Positions 9,301 to 15,818 of a stretch of DNA of 20,449 nucleotides are shown in pieces. Made by a program: the position numbers and the translations under genes. The stretch lies in the IMG/VR virus record IMGVR_UViG_3300017706_000583, positions 1 to 20,449 of that record; one strand, given 5' to 3'. The notes beneath the pieces were generated by a model. It made no database searches. It was not told where the DNA came from and was given only the letters and a program-made list of their open reading frames with translations. Source of the DNA: a virus. Position 1 is the first letter of the stretch; every line of letters starts with the position of its first letter.

Positions 9301-9522
9301 ACCAGTATTTGGATCAATTGCTGTAACTTGCTCCCTTACAATAGAAGCCGCCGCCTCTTCACCAACTTTCTCAGCTTGGAATGCAGCTTCTTTAAAAAAC
9401 TCTCCCGCAAGCTGATTTGCGCTATCAGAAATAGCTTTACCTACAATTTGACCGCCCTCAGAAGCGCGAGCAACACCAACTGGCCCAATTTTAAACTGAC
9501 GTTTTTCTCTAATTACAGCCAT
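6376..9522 (-). CDS. Internal virion / ejection protein (T7 gp15-like)
   Basis: A 1048-residue, mostly helical, Gln- and Ala-rich protein in the gp15 position between the gp14-like and gp16-like genes. In T7, gp15 (747 aa) and gp16 form the core stack and the trans-envelope channel with gp14. The N-terminus reads KIGPVGVARASEGGQIVG and the first 200 residues are rich in amphipathic helix. I find no enzyme motif, signal peptide or membrane segment. The assignment rests on position, size, composition and co-linearity rather than a diagnostic motif. Start: ATG 9522 with AGGA 6 nt upstream, 8 nt after the preceding stop. Its TAA overlaps the next ATG by one base, so the two are probably translationally coupled. 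It is clearly longer than T7 gp15. Confidence 0.8.
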   Translation of the reverse strand: MAVIREKRQFKIGPVGVARASEGGQIVGKAISDSANQLAGEFFKEAAFQAEKVGEEAAASIVREQVTAIDPNTGKPQAFAPPQGFGQIATEAYQRVIMRRFQQSYDDEMQNKARELAAKYEGNPNGVALYESAMSDYMAAMSNEAEGQFKTYIQDVGTTYLNATKTSLSIAQIQRERTAAAKAQAQAVENGYEAFESMVAQGGPSVLQGPTQTNAVIAQVQNTINDGVDSGLFDSQASLNMGEAGQLAQARGLLRYAITQTTNPDKLKLLQHAVGTQNAGAVPQEFSYIADAMKGIGSNYSALSQLEQFSDGLLSDAIQAAQVVQDQELRSLEAENAMSIFDMQQSMPAALSKATNQGRNSFVPTNTVAVQAISNYARLTSESRNALASGNKTLSEQLIKNRDDLLSAHVEGLMLRAVKGLTKKQTEQLEKAIFSRTSLGAPDTSKPALEALIKINNEVNPKILDEFLPFIGSYRDAAGKYVEAEKKANAALSASTFDESIDSLDKLRGTNISSGVQSLIDTFSLMDDLDETLRQEYLKEIQRRGAEASINEFFETNPSKETAIDAKAYLDGSAPTDNLNSRHLELLSQASSYAKTSKTESTVREHFNRGASINSSRIEQAKKDRKYYENEQRLRQRQLDPKSITDQKFVDDFLTKNFSDVLQGEPLSTFWSNAEAQQTERGQVLLNAIAGLNTMPYSLQESLSSFASGNFLGGSPVALLSQYTSYREYEYMGTTMRSPMMQGLDESQVSVLDYLADASRLIGSDPEFLSRAFAAKSELERNPRYKENVETFLGTNLDDYVSQLSGIQDAPLSAYNGMKAATLDLMGISLAGGLGAAELKKRLERQLNASYPSGEGIVLGPNGSARTAAPISYAAPKNEDLFKDYIVNQVTKAQPNAQPPELGLMKDVGAVAYTAQVIATWSAPKGNIFLKPIGVPTRGQVQYAVFRITTPEAGGYEQVYTEVTETGPQDLPIRAPLILSNKDRIFLDMVSKRTNREGKDAVASGTTKHAVPRGIPTDALGGAVITGGGTMFNVDPTAGLQGPMMELN

Positions 9523-9530
9523 ATTTATTC

Positions 9531-10016
9531 CTATCTATGTGGGCCTGTAGCTGGTGGGCCATAGTTTGGCGTTGCTGCGCCAACTTTACTATAATTCGAT
9601 ATACCGCTTGCTAACGTAGTAAAGGCACCAATGGTTGCAGCTTGACGTTTAGCTCTACCTTCCACTCTAGCAGCAGTTGCTTGCTGTTGAAGCCTTGCCG
9701 CTTCCGCTGCCCCCATAAAGTCAGATCTGCGAGTATCGTCAGAAGCAATTTCTTTTTGTTTTTCAAGAAATGCTTGCACAGATCTGTCTGATATATCTCT
9801 ACCAGCAGCAGAAAACGCAGCCATATTTGCTGATAAGTTTGATCTATACTGCTCTAATCTGTCATTATGTCTTTGCCTAGCTTCAGTCTGACTTCTAACT
9901 TTATCTGTTTCGATATTAAAAGCATTTAACTCAGCCGATCTTTGCGCTGCCTGACCAGCAGCCATTTGACCAGCAGCACCAACAACACTTCCTATAAGTC
10001 CAAGCATTTGAAACAT
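9531..10016 (-). CDS. Internal virion protein (T7 gp14-like)
   Basis: A 161-residue protein. Its N-terminus (MFQMLGLIGSVVGAAGQ) is a short hydrophobic Gly/Ala segment of the type seen in gp14-like proteins, thought to form the outer-membrane pore during ejection. A long charged, Ala/Gln-rich amphipathic helical region follows (about 20-130), with an IETDKVRSQTEARQRHNDRL stretch and an F-AAGRDISDRSVQAFL stretch characteristic of this family. A second small hydrophobic patch (ATIGAFTTLASGI) precedes a Pro/Gly tail. T7 gp14 is 196 aa. The ATG at 10016 overlaps the gp12-like stop as TAATG. Position after the tail tube gene and before the two large ejection proteins supports the call. Confidence 0.83.
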   Translation of the reverse strand: MFQMLGLIGSVVGAAGQMAAGQAAQRSAELNAFNIETDKVRSQTEARQRHNDRLEQYRSNLSANMAAFSAAGRDISDRSVQAFLEKQKEIASDDTRRSDFMGAAEAARLQQQATAARVEGRAKRQAATIGAFTTLASGISNYSKVGAATPNYGPPATGPHR

Positions 10017-12541
10017 TAGACTATTAACTCCGCTACTATGCCATTTACCTGCATTGGTAATGGACTGTCTTGCTCAATGGTTATCTGAGGATTCCTACTG
10101 TAACCAAGCAATCTAACTTCTTTCTTGCCAGTAAAACTTGAGCTTATAGCTGGCCTACTGTTTACCTTCATGGATTCAGTAGCTTTAACATCAACAACAA
10201 CATTCGTAATTCCCCTTACTTCACCAGTTGCAGGGCCAGTACCCATAGAGGCATCTACAGGATTGCTAATTACTTTGGCTGTGTACTTTTTGCCGACATA
10301 AACAACACTATTTGTATCAGGATTAGAGGAACTTAATGCACTTGTGTCTATTGTAGGGCCAGCAATTACTGTAGCTGTACTATACTTTACAGCAGAACCT
10401 TCTGTAAAAATTACGTCAACCGTATCTGAAGCAGAAAATGATCTAAGGTCTACATACCTTCCTGAGGATAAAGTTCCATCTACATCTACGGTCAATGCAA
10501 CAGATGAACTAGAAGGACTTCCCAGAGTGTAGTAAATCTCAATAAAGTTATTTGAAGAGTCTGCATCAGTAACAGTTTGAACAGTGTTATTTAAGCTGGT
10601 TAGTGTAACTCCAGCGGAGGTAAAGACGCTATTGTTTGAAAGACCAGTTATATAAATTGAGTCGCCAACCGCAAGAGTAGACGGGGCAGAATAAAACCTT
10701 AGCTTTACTGTAGCAGATCCAGACGTCCAAACCCCTTGAGTGTTAAAGTCAGTAAATGTAGCTGGATTATAAGTAACGCTAGACCAATTATCTAAACCAA
10801 TGTCATCGCTAAACTCACACAAATGAAGCTTGTTGCTATAATAAACATTAGCAAACAAACGATTGTGTATAGCACATACAGATGAAAATGTTCCATCTGT
10901 TGTAACTCTAGTCCAAGATGCTTTCTTCTCGGCCCTGTTAGAGCTAAACAAAGTTATCTCACCATTTGATAAAGTAAAAGCTGCATATGAATCTGGAAGA
11001 TCAAAGCCGCTATGAACTACCGCTAAATACTTTGGAGTATCTATTAAATGAGAAGCAATAGTTGATATTGAAGTTGAGGTATATGCTTCCTCTGTATCTG
11101 TATACAAGTATTCTCTTACTGTATTACCACCCATTTCAGTAAAGATAGTTGCCCCATCAATAGAAGTAGGCTGAACGAACTCACACCCATATGGTGTTTG
11201 CTTTCTAATCTGAGCATTTGTAGGCGTAATGGCTTGATTTAAGTAAGTCGGTATATACAATTCACCAGTCGCAGTGAAGATCTGCAAGTCACGGTTAGAA
11301 ACCATATATCTAATTTGGTTTACATCACCAGTAGCAGCAACAAGCTGAATAGAATCAGAATCAGCAGCATCACCTACATCAAAGTTAAAGAAGTTTCCAA
11401 TCTTGCTCATCCAGATATTATCTGGCTCTGCTATGCTACCACCAAAACAAAGTCTATTTTCATGAAAGGTAACGGCAGCAGGATAACCCCTTACAGAAGA
11501 CCAAGACTGCTCATCCCAATCCTCAGTGGGCGCATGAGTAACAATCTTAACATTGCCGCCTCCATCCTCTGAGTCATTAGAATTAGAGCCAGCAGTTATT
11601 GTATATGTATTCTCATCGATAATACCGGCTACAGTTCTAGCGCCATTTATTTGGCTGGCATTAATGCCGCCAACAGCAGAAGCCTCTTCAACTGTAATAC
11701 TTTCACTGCCAGAAAACCCATGATTTAAATGAGTTACTTCTATTATCGCAGATCCATCAATTGTTCTAAGAGGATTTAAAACAGAAAGCCTAATTTTTAA
11801 TTCATCAACAACAGTGCCAGTTACAACGGTAGAAGAAGTGTAACCAGTTATTTCAATCTCAGAGCCGCCATACCTAACCGTAGTCCCTACATGCCCTGAT
11901 ACCCAGTATGCAGAACTTGTGGTAAGGGTAACGCCTGATCCAGTAGTCGCAGAAGGATCTAGTGTTACCCCACTAGCTTGAAACTTAGAATAAGGTTGAT
12001 AGGTAACTTTATTATCTGCTCTCTTATCAAAACTATAAACGCTAATCTCAAAAGCGTCTAATGCAGTTCTTGTTAGTATTCGTGGTGCGAATAACGGATG
12101 GCAGATAAACATTACATCGCCGTACTGAGCAAATGTATATTCCTGCAAGTAAACCTTATCAAATGGTAAAGCATTACTGCTAGTATCTTGAGTAATAGTT
12201 TCTACTAAGTGTAAGTCGCCAGCAGTGGTATAAGTTCCAGCGTTATCTAAGAAGAAGCAGCGAACCTTTTGGTGTTCAACAGAAATTACATAAGCTTCAT
12301 TATCATCAAACTCAAACTTAAATAAGTGAGACTGCTCTTTATAAGAAGCGTTATACGTTATGCTGTAATCATACTGATGCTTTAAACCATAGCGTTTTTT
12401 AAGTGCGCCCTCAGAAGTAACAACCATGTTTTCTACGCGCTGTGCAGAAGAAACATACACAGGAGAATCGGTTCTCATTATTAAGGAATCGCTTATTTCG
12501 CCAAACTGAAAGCTATTCTGGGGTACTCTAACTTTCTGCAT
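10016..12541 (-). CDS. Tail tube protein B / nozzle (T7 gp12-like)
   Basis: An 841-residue protein that forms the tail nozzle below the gp11-like adaptor. The N-terminus carries the family signature: NSFQFGEIS (9-17), then R23-D25-Y29, then a VENM-to-G-KKRYG block (36-52). A second conserved block near 350-385 has YPAAVTFHENRLCFGGS followed by an IWMSK-GNFFNFD stretch. The rest is beta-rich, Ser/Thr-rich and poor in Cys, as expected for this family (T7 gp12 is 794 aa). ATG 12541 overlaps the gp11-like stop as TAATG, and its own TAA overlaps the gp14-like ATG in the same way. No frameshift or truncation is seen. Confidence 0.93.
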   Translation of the reverse strand: MQKVRVPQNSFQFGEISDSLIMRTDSPVYVSSAQRVENMVVTSEGALKKRYGLKHQYDYSITYNASYKEQSHLFKFEFDDNEAYVISVEHQKVRCFFLDNAGTYTTAGDLHLVETITQDTSSNALPFDKVYLQEYTFAQYGDVMFICHPLFAPRILTRTALDAFEISVYSFDKRADNKVTYQPYSKFQASGVTLDPSATTGSGVTLTTSSAYWVSGHVGTTVRYGGSEIEITGYTSSTVVTGTVVDELKIRLSVLNPLRTIDGSAIIEVTHLNHGFSGSESITVEEASAVGGINASQINGARTVAGIIDENTYTITAGSNSNDSEDGGGNVKIVTHAPTEDWDEQSWSSVRGYPAAVTFHENRLCFGGSIAEPDNIWMSKIGNFFNFDVGDAADSDSIQLVAATGDVNQIRYMVSNRDLQIFTATGELYIPTYLNQAITPTNAQIRKQTPYGCEFVQPTSIDGATIFTEMGGNTVREYLYTDTEEAYTSTSISTIASHLIDTPKYLAVVHSGFDLPDSYAAFTLSNGEITLFSSNRAEKKASWTRVTTDGTFSSVCAIHNRLFANVYYSNKLHLCEFSDDIGLDNWSSVTYNPATFTDFNTQGVWTSGSATVKLRFYSAPSTLAVGDSIYITGLSNNSVFTSAGVTLTSLNNTVQTVTDADSSNNFIEIYYTLGSPSSSSVALTVDVDGTLSSGRYVDLRSFSASDTVDVIFTEGSAVKYSTATVIAGPTIDTSALSSSNPDTNSVVYVGKKYTAKVISNPVDASMGTGPATGEVRGITNVVVDVKATESMKVNSRPAISSSFTGKKEVRLLGYSRNPQITIEQDSPLPMQVNGIVAELIV

Positions 12542-13119
12542 TAGCTACGCCTTTGACTTATAAACCTCGAAGTGTTTAGCTTTTTAGTTGTTTGTTGTTG
12601 TGAATCAAGCCTACGCGCTCTCATCAAAAACTGTTCACCCTTTTGCTCCATTAAAGAAGCAAGCTGTGCATCTCTAGCTACTGAGATTGAAAGCATAGCA
12701 GCAACTTGAAACTCTACAGCCATTGTAAAGTAAGGAGGCCAGTAAGCCTCATCTGCTCTAAAGATATAATCTGCTACAAGAACCTCAGTCTCGTTAGCAT
12801 CGCAATAAGCTTTATCCCCATAAGTATCATAGATAATAGGTTCATCGTTTATTGTTATAGCACTAAGCATAATAAGGTCAGACGGAAGCTGGTAAGCTGC
12901 ATCGTATCGACCAGTTGGTGCTGCCACAAGTCTGCTAATCTGTTGTTGATTTGTAGCAAAGCGCCATCTTGAGTTAGTTAGTGAAGCGCGAGCAACGTCT
13001 TCATATACAGCATCAACCACATCTGCCTCTACCGTTCCCTCGTCAAACGATTGAATCGGAGAGCCGCCCATAAGAATAGACGCGCGAGAACATACTTTAA
13101 TTGCTGTATTTGCTGGCAT
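12541..13119 (-). CDS. Tail tube protein A / head-tail adaptor (T7 gp11-like)
   Basis: A 192-residue protein, near the 196 of T7 gp11, which sits as a dodecameric ring between portal and nozzle. Family features seen are: a helical N-terminus with A-KVCSRASILMGG (5-19), an SFDEGTVEADVVDAVYEDV helix, an LTNSRWRFATNQQQ segment, a Y-LPSDLIMLSAI strand, and an AYWPPYFTMAVEFQVAAMLS helix. The C-terminal tail is basic. The start is ATG 13119. The bases just upstream form a GC-rich hairpin, and the only good Shine-Dalgarno (GGAGG) lies on its far side (separate entry), which is unusual. The stop overlaps the gp12-like ATG by one base. Confidence 0.92.
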   Translation of the reverse strand: MPANTAIKVCSRASILMGGSPIQSFDEGTVEADVVDAVYEDVARASLTNSRWRFATNQQQISRLVAAPTGRYDAAYQLPSDLIMLSAITINDEPIIYDTYGDKAYCDANETEVLVADYIFRADEAYWPPYFTMAVEFQVAAMLSISVARDAQLASLMEQKGEQFLMRARRLDSQQQTTKKLNTSRFISQRRS

Positions 13120-13127
13120 GGTAAGTC

Positions 13128-13147
13128 GGGGGCCGAAGCCCCCTCCC
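13128..13147 (-). promoter_or_regulatory. cUUCGg hairpin spanning the ribosome-binding site of the gp11-like gene
   Basis: In the 32-nt gap after the decoration-protein stop, the minus strand reads GGGAGGGGGC, TTCG, then GCCCCC and GACTTACC before ATG. GGGGGC pairs with GCCCCC (13143-13138 with 13133-13128), closing a C(UUCG)G tetraloop, the exceptionally stable class. GGAGG (13146-13142) is 22 nt from the ATG linearly. If a 4-bp inner stem forms, the effective distance falls to about 10 nt. No U-run follows on the minus strand, so it does not look like a standard terminator. Hairpin-shortened spacing is known from T4 mRNAs; its use here is inferred. Confidence 0.55.
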
Positions 13148-13151
13148 TTTA

Positions 13152-13421
13152 TTAATCAGAGTCAGTCGCTGTAATCGCAACACCATTTACAATGTCTACA
13201 ACAGAGCCATTGTTAGCATTACAATAAGCATGTGAAACAACTGGTGTGCCGCCTGTAGATGTTACAACAATCATGTAATCATTTAAGGCAATCATACCAG
13301 CGGCATCATTGAAGTATCCAGCAGTGTTTACTGTAGCAATGGTATCCGTTGTGCTGTAGTGCCACAATGAAAAACCAGATGCGCCAGCTACACGGCTAAG
13401 ACTTTGTGCGCTATAAGCCAT
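13152..13421 (-). CDS. Small probable capsid decoration protein
   Basis: An 89-residue protein directly after the major capsid gene. The start is taken as ATG 13421 (MAYSAQ) rather than TTG 13424, because AAGGAG lies 7 nt upstream of the ATG. It has a compact, beta-rich pattern: L-RVAGASGFSLWHY, then STTDTIATV, then AGYFNDAAG, then NDYMIVV and a V-SHAY strand, ending Asp-rich. Similar short LWxY-TxDxxxTV-xxGYF domains are, from memory, common in marine phage head modules and sometimes occur inside fibre proteins. The position between capsid and tail genes suggests an outer-capsid or fibre-like accessory. No catalytic motif, signal or membrane segment is seen. The function is inferred from context. 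Confidence 0.65.
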   Translation of the reverse strand: MAYSAQSLSRVAGASGFSLWHYSTTDTIATVNTAGYFNDAAGMIALNDYMIVVTSTGGTPVVSHAYCNANNGSVVDIVNGVAITATDSD

Positions 13422-13432
13422 CAAGTAACTCC

Positions 13433-14242
13433 TTAGTTGTTGTCGAGAACTTCAAATACACCGTCATCATCAATAACGACAGAACCCATAGACATCATTG
13501 ATGTCGCAAGGTGCGCTACTTTCTGCGGTACATAATTGACCTCGGTTTGAACATCAGAGTTGATTCCAATGCCTACAGCGCGAGCGTGGTAAGCAAAGTT
13601 CTTGCCGCCAGCTACTGCTGAAGTTGAGAAGATCTTAAAGCCTAAGAACTCTTTCATTGTCATGCCACCAGCAAATGGTAAGTTTTGCGGTCCAACATAA
13701 TCAGATGAGGCAAACTCATCAATGTTAAACAAGTCAGCAAAACCAGCAGGAGACATAGCAAGATAGCGTTGGCCATCTTCTGGAACATCTTCTGTACCAA
13801 AGGTTTCAAACAAGCTTAGGAGATCTGCTTTCTCAATCGCTGAAGATGTATTGTGGATCTGAGTTGAATTAGCACCAGCATCCATAGCTGTTGTAATCAA
13901 AGCATCAGTTTGACGACCCAAAGCAGCAGCAGCAGATTGAGCTACAGCTTGACGTTCGTTGATGTTAATCTTCAACTCGTCTAGCTTGTCAATATACTCA
14001 GCCGCATAGTAGTCAGCCATAGTGACCTCTACATTTGTGTGCGCCAGTTCCATAGTAGAAACATCGCCATTGCGTGATTTAGTTGATGCAGTACCTTTTC
14101 CAATTACTTGGAAGCGAGCAGTTGAACCAGTCACATTGGTTGAGCGGATTGTGTTCCGTAGTTTAGAACCCATACGCTGATATGCCATGTGAACTTCTGA
14201 TTCAAACTGTTTGATAAAGGCTTGGTCAATTGTATTAGCCAT
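13433..14242 (-). CDS. Major capsid protein
   Basis: A 269-residue protein, short for a podoviral HK97-fold capsid protein (T7 gp10A is 345 aa). It lies between scaffold/gp13-like and tail adaptor genes, the standard position. Visible features are an N-terminal helix (AFIKQFESEVHMAYQRM), an elongated arm with RFQVIGKG, a long helix with INERQAVAQSAAAALGRQTD followed by ALITTAMDAG (the expected spine region), and a C-terminal beta region with K-AHLATSMMSMG and an acidic end. The start is ATG 14242 with AGGA 7 nt upstream. It is preceded by the longest gap in the head module (79 nt) with repeats, consistent with separate regulation. No slippery sequence for a minor capsid form was noticed at its 3' end. 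An alternative capsid-fold subfamily is possible; the role is fairly sure. Confidence 0.88.
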   Translation of the reverse strand: MANTIDQAFIKQFESEVHMAYQRMGSKLRNTIRSTNVTGSTARFQVIGKGTASTKSRNGDVSTMELAHTNVEVTMADYYAAEYIDKLDELKININERQAVAQSAAAALGRQTDALITTAMDAGANSTQIHNTSSAIEKADLLSLFETFGTEDVPEDGQRYLAMSPAGFADLFNIDEFASSDYVGPQNLPFAGGMTMKEFLGFKIFSTSAVAGGKNFAYHARAVGIGINSDVQTEVNYVPQKVAHLATSMMSMGSVVIDDDGVFEVLDNN

Positions 14243-14256
14243 TTTACAGTCCTATT

Positions 14257-14310
14257 TTGAAGTTACAGTTGCCAACGGGTATCCACTCTTTCACTTCAAC
14301 AAGGGTATCC
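14257..14310 (-). promoter_or_regulatory. Repeat-bearing leader of the major capsid gene
   Basis: The 79-nt gap upstream of the capsid ATG holds a direct repeat of GGGTATCC (plus-strand 14277-14284 and 14303-14310, both preceded by CAAC). It also holds a 7-bp inverted repeat, TTGAAGT/ACTTCAA (14257-14263 with 14293-14299), enclosing the palindrome GTTGCCAAC (14268-14276). The transcript could fold into a stem-loop ending just before the ribosome-binding site. No clear sigma-70 promoter or U-run is visible. It could be a promoter or operator, an mRNA stabiliser or a processing site. Confidence 0.35.
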
Positions 14311-14321
14311 TTTCGGGCCTT

Positions 14322-14843
14322 TCAGTGCGTTATGGGCCGTAATCCCCCATCGTAAACACTTTTTTGATTTAGATTGCAACGCACAAAATCAACGTACTTA
14401 TGAGGAGGTGATATACTTACACCTACTGGCTCAAAGCCAAGCCACACCGCCCAGTCTATCATAATCTCATAATCAGCAAGTATGGTCATAGTCATCTGAG
14501 GCTGTGTTTGCTCTAAATAGTTAAGCAACATCTTCGACCCGCGAGCCATAGATGTGAAGTTTTCTTTAATTTTATGGGAAAACATAAAGAACATCTGCGG
14601 ATAATCTTGGTCTTCGTTGTACCAAAGACCGCCAACCGCAGTAAATACTTCGCCTTCTTTGCGAACTAAATAGCATTCAGAGCATTCATACATTTCTGTA
14701 ATGGCTTGCTTAATATCCAAGTGTCCAAGGATTTTAAGCTCTCTTATATTCTCATGACTTAGATTGGCAGCAACTTCATCAATGTGATCAAGAGTAAAAG
14801 GGGTTAAGTAAAACTTACCCCTCTTGAGAATCTTAACCTCCAT
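14322..14843 (-). CDS. T7 gp13-like protein with GNAT-type fold (DUF2833-like)
   Basis: A 173-residue protein resembling T7 gp13, a protein needed for virion morphogenesis whose family has an acetyltransferase (GNAT)-like fold. Matching pattern: an early basic strand and a D-AANLSHENIREL helix (about 20-37), a Y-VRKEGEVFTAVGGLW strand pair (59-74), a FMFS strand, a helix with MARGSKMLLNYLEQ (99-112), and near the C-terminus IDWAVWLGFEPVG (129-141), the typical closing element. The pyrophosphate-binding loop is degenerate (ARGSK instead of R/Q-xxGxG/A), so catalysis is uncertain. Its ATG lies inside the scaffold gene (11-nt overlap). T7 has gene 13 after the tail tube genes; here it sits between scaffold and capsid. 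Confidence 0.7.
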   Translation of the reverse strand: MEVKILKRGKFYLTPFTLDHIDEVAANLSHENIRELKILGHLDIKQAITEMYECSECYLVRKEGEVFTAVGGLWYNEDQDYPQMFFMFSHKIKENFTSMARGSKMLLNYLEQTQPQMTMTILADYEIMIDWAVWLGFEPVGVSISPPHKYVDFVRCNLNQKSVYDGGLRPITH

Positions 14844-15561
14844 AAAGACGCTTAAACCCTTCTTCTACTTGCTTAACATAAGCAGTGTCATTCTTATCCC
14901 AGTACCTAGGGTCTTGCATCATTTGATCTAACTCGGCTTGAGTTGTTTGACCTGTTGGCTGAGTGCCATCAGAAAACGAACCATCCTTAGTTGCCTCCAT
15001 GATTGCCTCGAGAGCAAGGATTCCTTCATGGCTTTCGCACATGCGCTCAATAGCTGGCAAAGACTTCTCAGGAAAAAACTTGTTTGCAAACATAGACGCT
15101 GCTTGAATGCGGTCATTTGCATTGTCACCAAGTTTTGCTGACTCGGCCTCAAGATCAGGTTGGCTTCCATTAACAGCTTGAGCATACATCTCAATGCCCT
15201 TTTGAAACTCTTCTTGACCATAGCCATTTTCAAAGGAATGCTCAGACCACCATTGTAGTAACTTATTGTCTACAGCAAGATCGTCATTAACAATATCAGG
15301 AAGCTGATAATCCCCAGAAGAATCAGGGCGATCACTAAAGGCCTCTGTTTGTATTTCCTCCAACAATTTATTTCTTATGTCTTCTTCTTTACCACCCAGC
15401 TTTGACTCAAGCTCTTTATAGGCTTTAGCTAAGTCTTCACCACTGCTATACTTCTCAGGCAACCACTCAGGGCGCTCTGGCTGACTGTCTTCCGCTACAA
15501 CAAAGTCACGCTGCTCTTCTGCTGCTGGCGCTTCACTGCTTTCCATCAAGCTCTCGCTCAT
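14833..15561 (-). CDS. Capsid assembly scaffolding protein (T7 gp9-like)
   Basis: A 242-residue, very acidic, Glu/Gln-rich helical protein that would direct shell assembly and leave before DNA packaging. The N-terminus is disordered and acidic. The family hallmark follows at 31-56: PEWLPEKY, then a short spacer and LAKAYKELESKLG. A middle region has a DYQLPD stretch and WWSEHSFENGYGQEEF, and the C-terminal third ends in helices with a basic KQVEEGFKRLYGG tail, the kind of end that contacts coat protein. Cys is nearly absent. The start is ATG 15561 with AGGAG 9 nt upstream, overlapping the 86-aa gene by ATGA. It lies between portal and capsid genes as in T7. Confidence 0.88.
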   Translation of the reverse strand: MSESLMESSEAPAAEEQRDFVVAEDSQPERPEWLPEKYSSGEDLAKAYKELESKLGGKEEDIRNKLLEEIQTEAFSDRPDSSGDYQLPDIVNDDLAVDNKLLQWWSEHSFENGYGQEEFQKGIEMYAQAVNGSQPDLEAESAKLGDNANDRIQAASMFANKFFPEKSLPAIERMCESHEGILALEAIMEATKDGSFSDGTQPTGQTTQAELDQMMQDPRYWDKNDTAYVKQVEEGFKRLYGG

Positions 15562-15818
15562 TTGTTTTTACTCCTATGTGAATGTGCAATACGCTGCTCA
15601 ATAAGGCCAACTATATAACGCTGGCCCTCTATATGTCGCAACTCTTCCGTAGTCACATTAGGCCCATTAACCATTTCTATGGTAATAGAGCGCAAATAAC
15701 GAAGAACTTCCTTGCCTGTTGGTGACTCAAATATCTGAGAAATGTTCTGACTTATCTGAACATCTTTGTCAGAAGCCCTCTGTATTCCGTCTAATCCAAT
15801 GTTAACCTTGTTCGGCAA
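15558..15818 (-). CDS. Small conserved head-module protein between portal and scaffold
   Basis: An 86-residue protein of unknown function. The frame begins at TTG 15818, with AAGGA about 7 nt upstream. There is no earlier in-frame ATG, and the next internal Met (residue 49) would remove half the protein. It overlaps the portal 3' end by 17 nt and the scaffold start by 4 nt (ATGA). Visible pattern: IFESPTGKEVLRYLRSI (about 29-45), then a LRHIEGQRYIVGLIEQRIAH helix (61-80). An F-x-G-x-VLxxL block followed by a G-x-R helix recalls the small Bbp19-like phage proteins coded near head genes, but I hold that link loosely. No membrane segment is seen. It may be a head-assembly accessory. Confidence 0.7.
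   Translation of the reverse strand: MPNKVNIGLDGIQRASDKDVQISQNISQIFESPTGKEVLRYLRSITIEMVNGPNVTTEELRHIEGQRYIVGLIEQRIAHSHRSKNK

Noticed and set aside
13120-13151. GC-rich hairpin as an intrinsic terminator
   Set aside because: On the coding strand it is followed by GACTTACC and the next start codon, not a U-run. On the opposite strand the T-stretch is weak and no gene reads toward it.
14928-15233. 101-codon minus-strand frame inside the scaffold gene
   Set aside because: A shifted reading of the scaffold sequence with no ribosome-binding site and no recognisable pattern.
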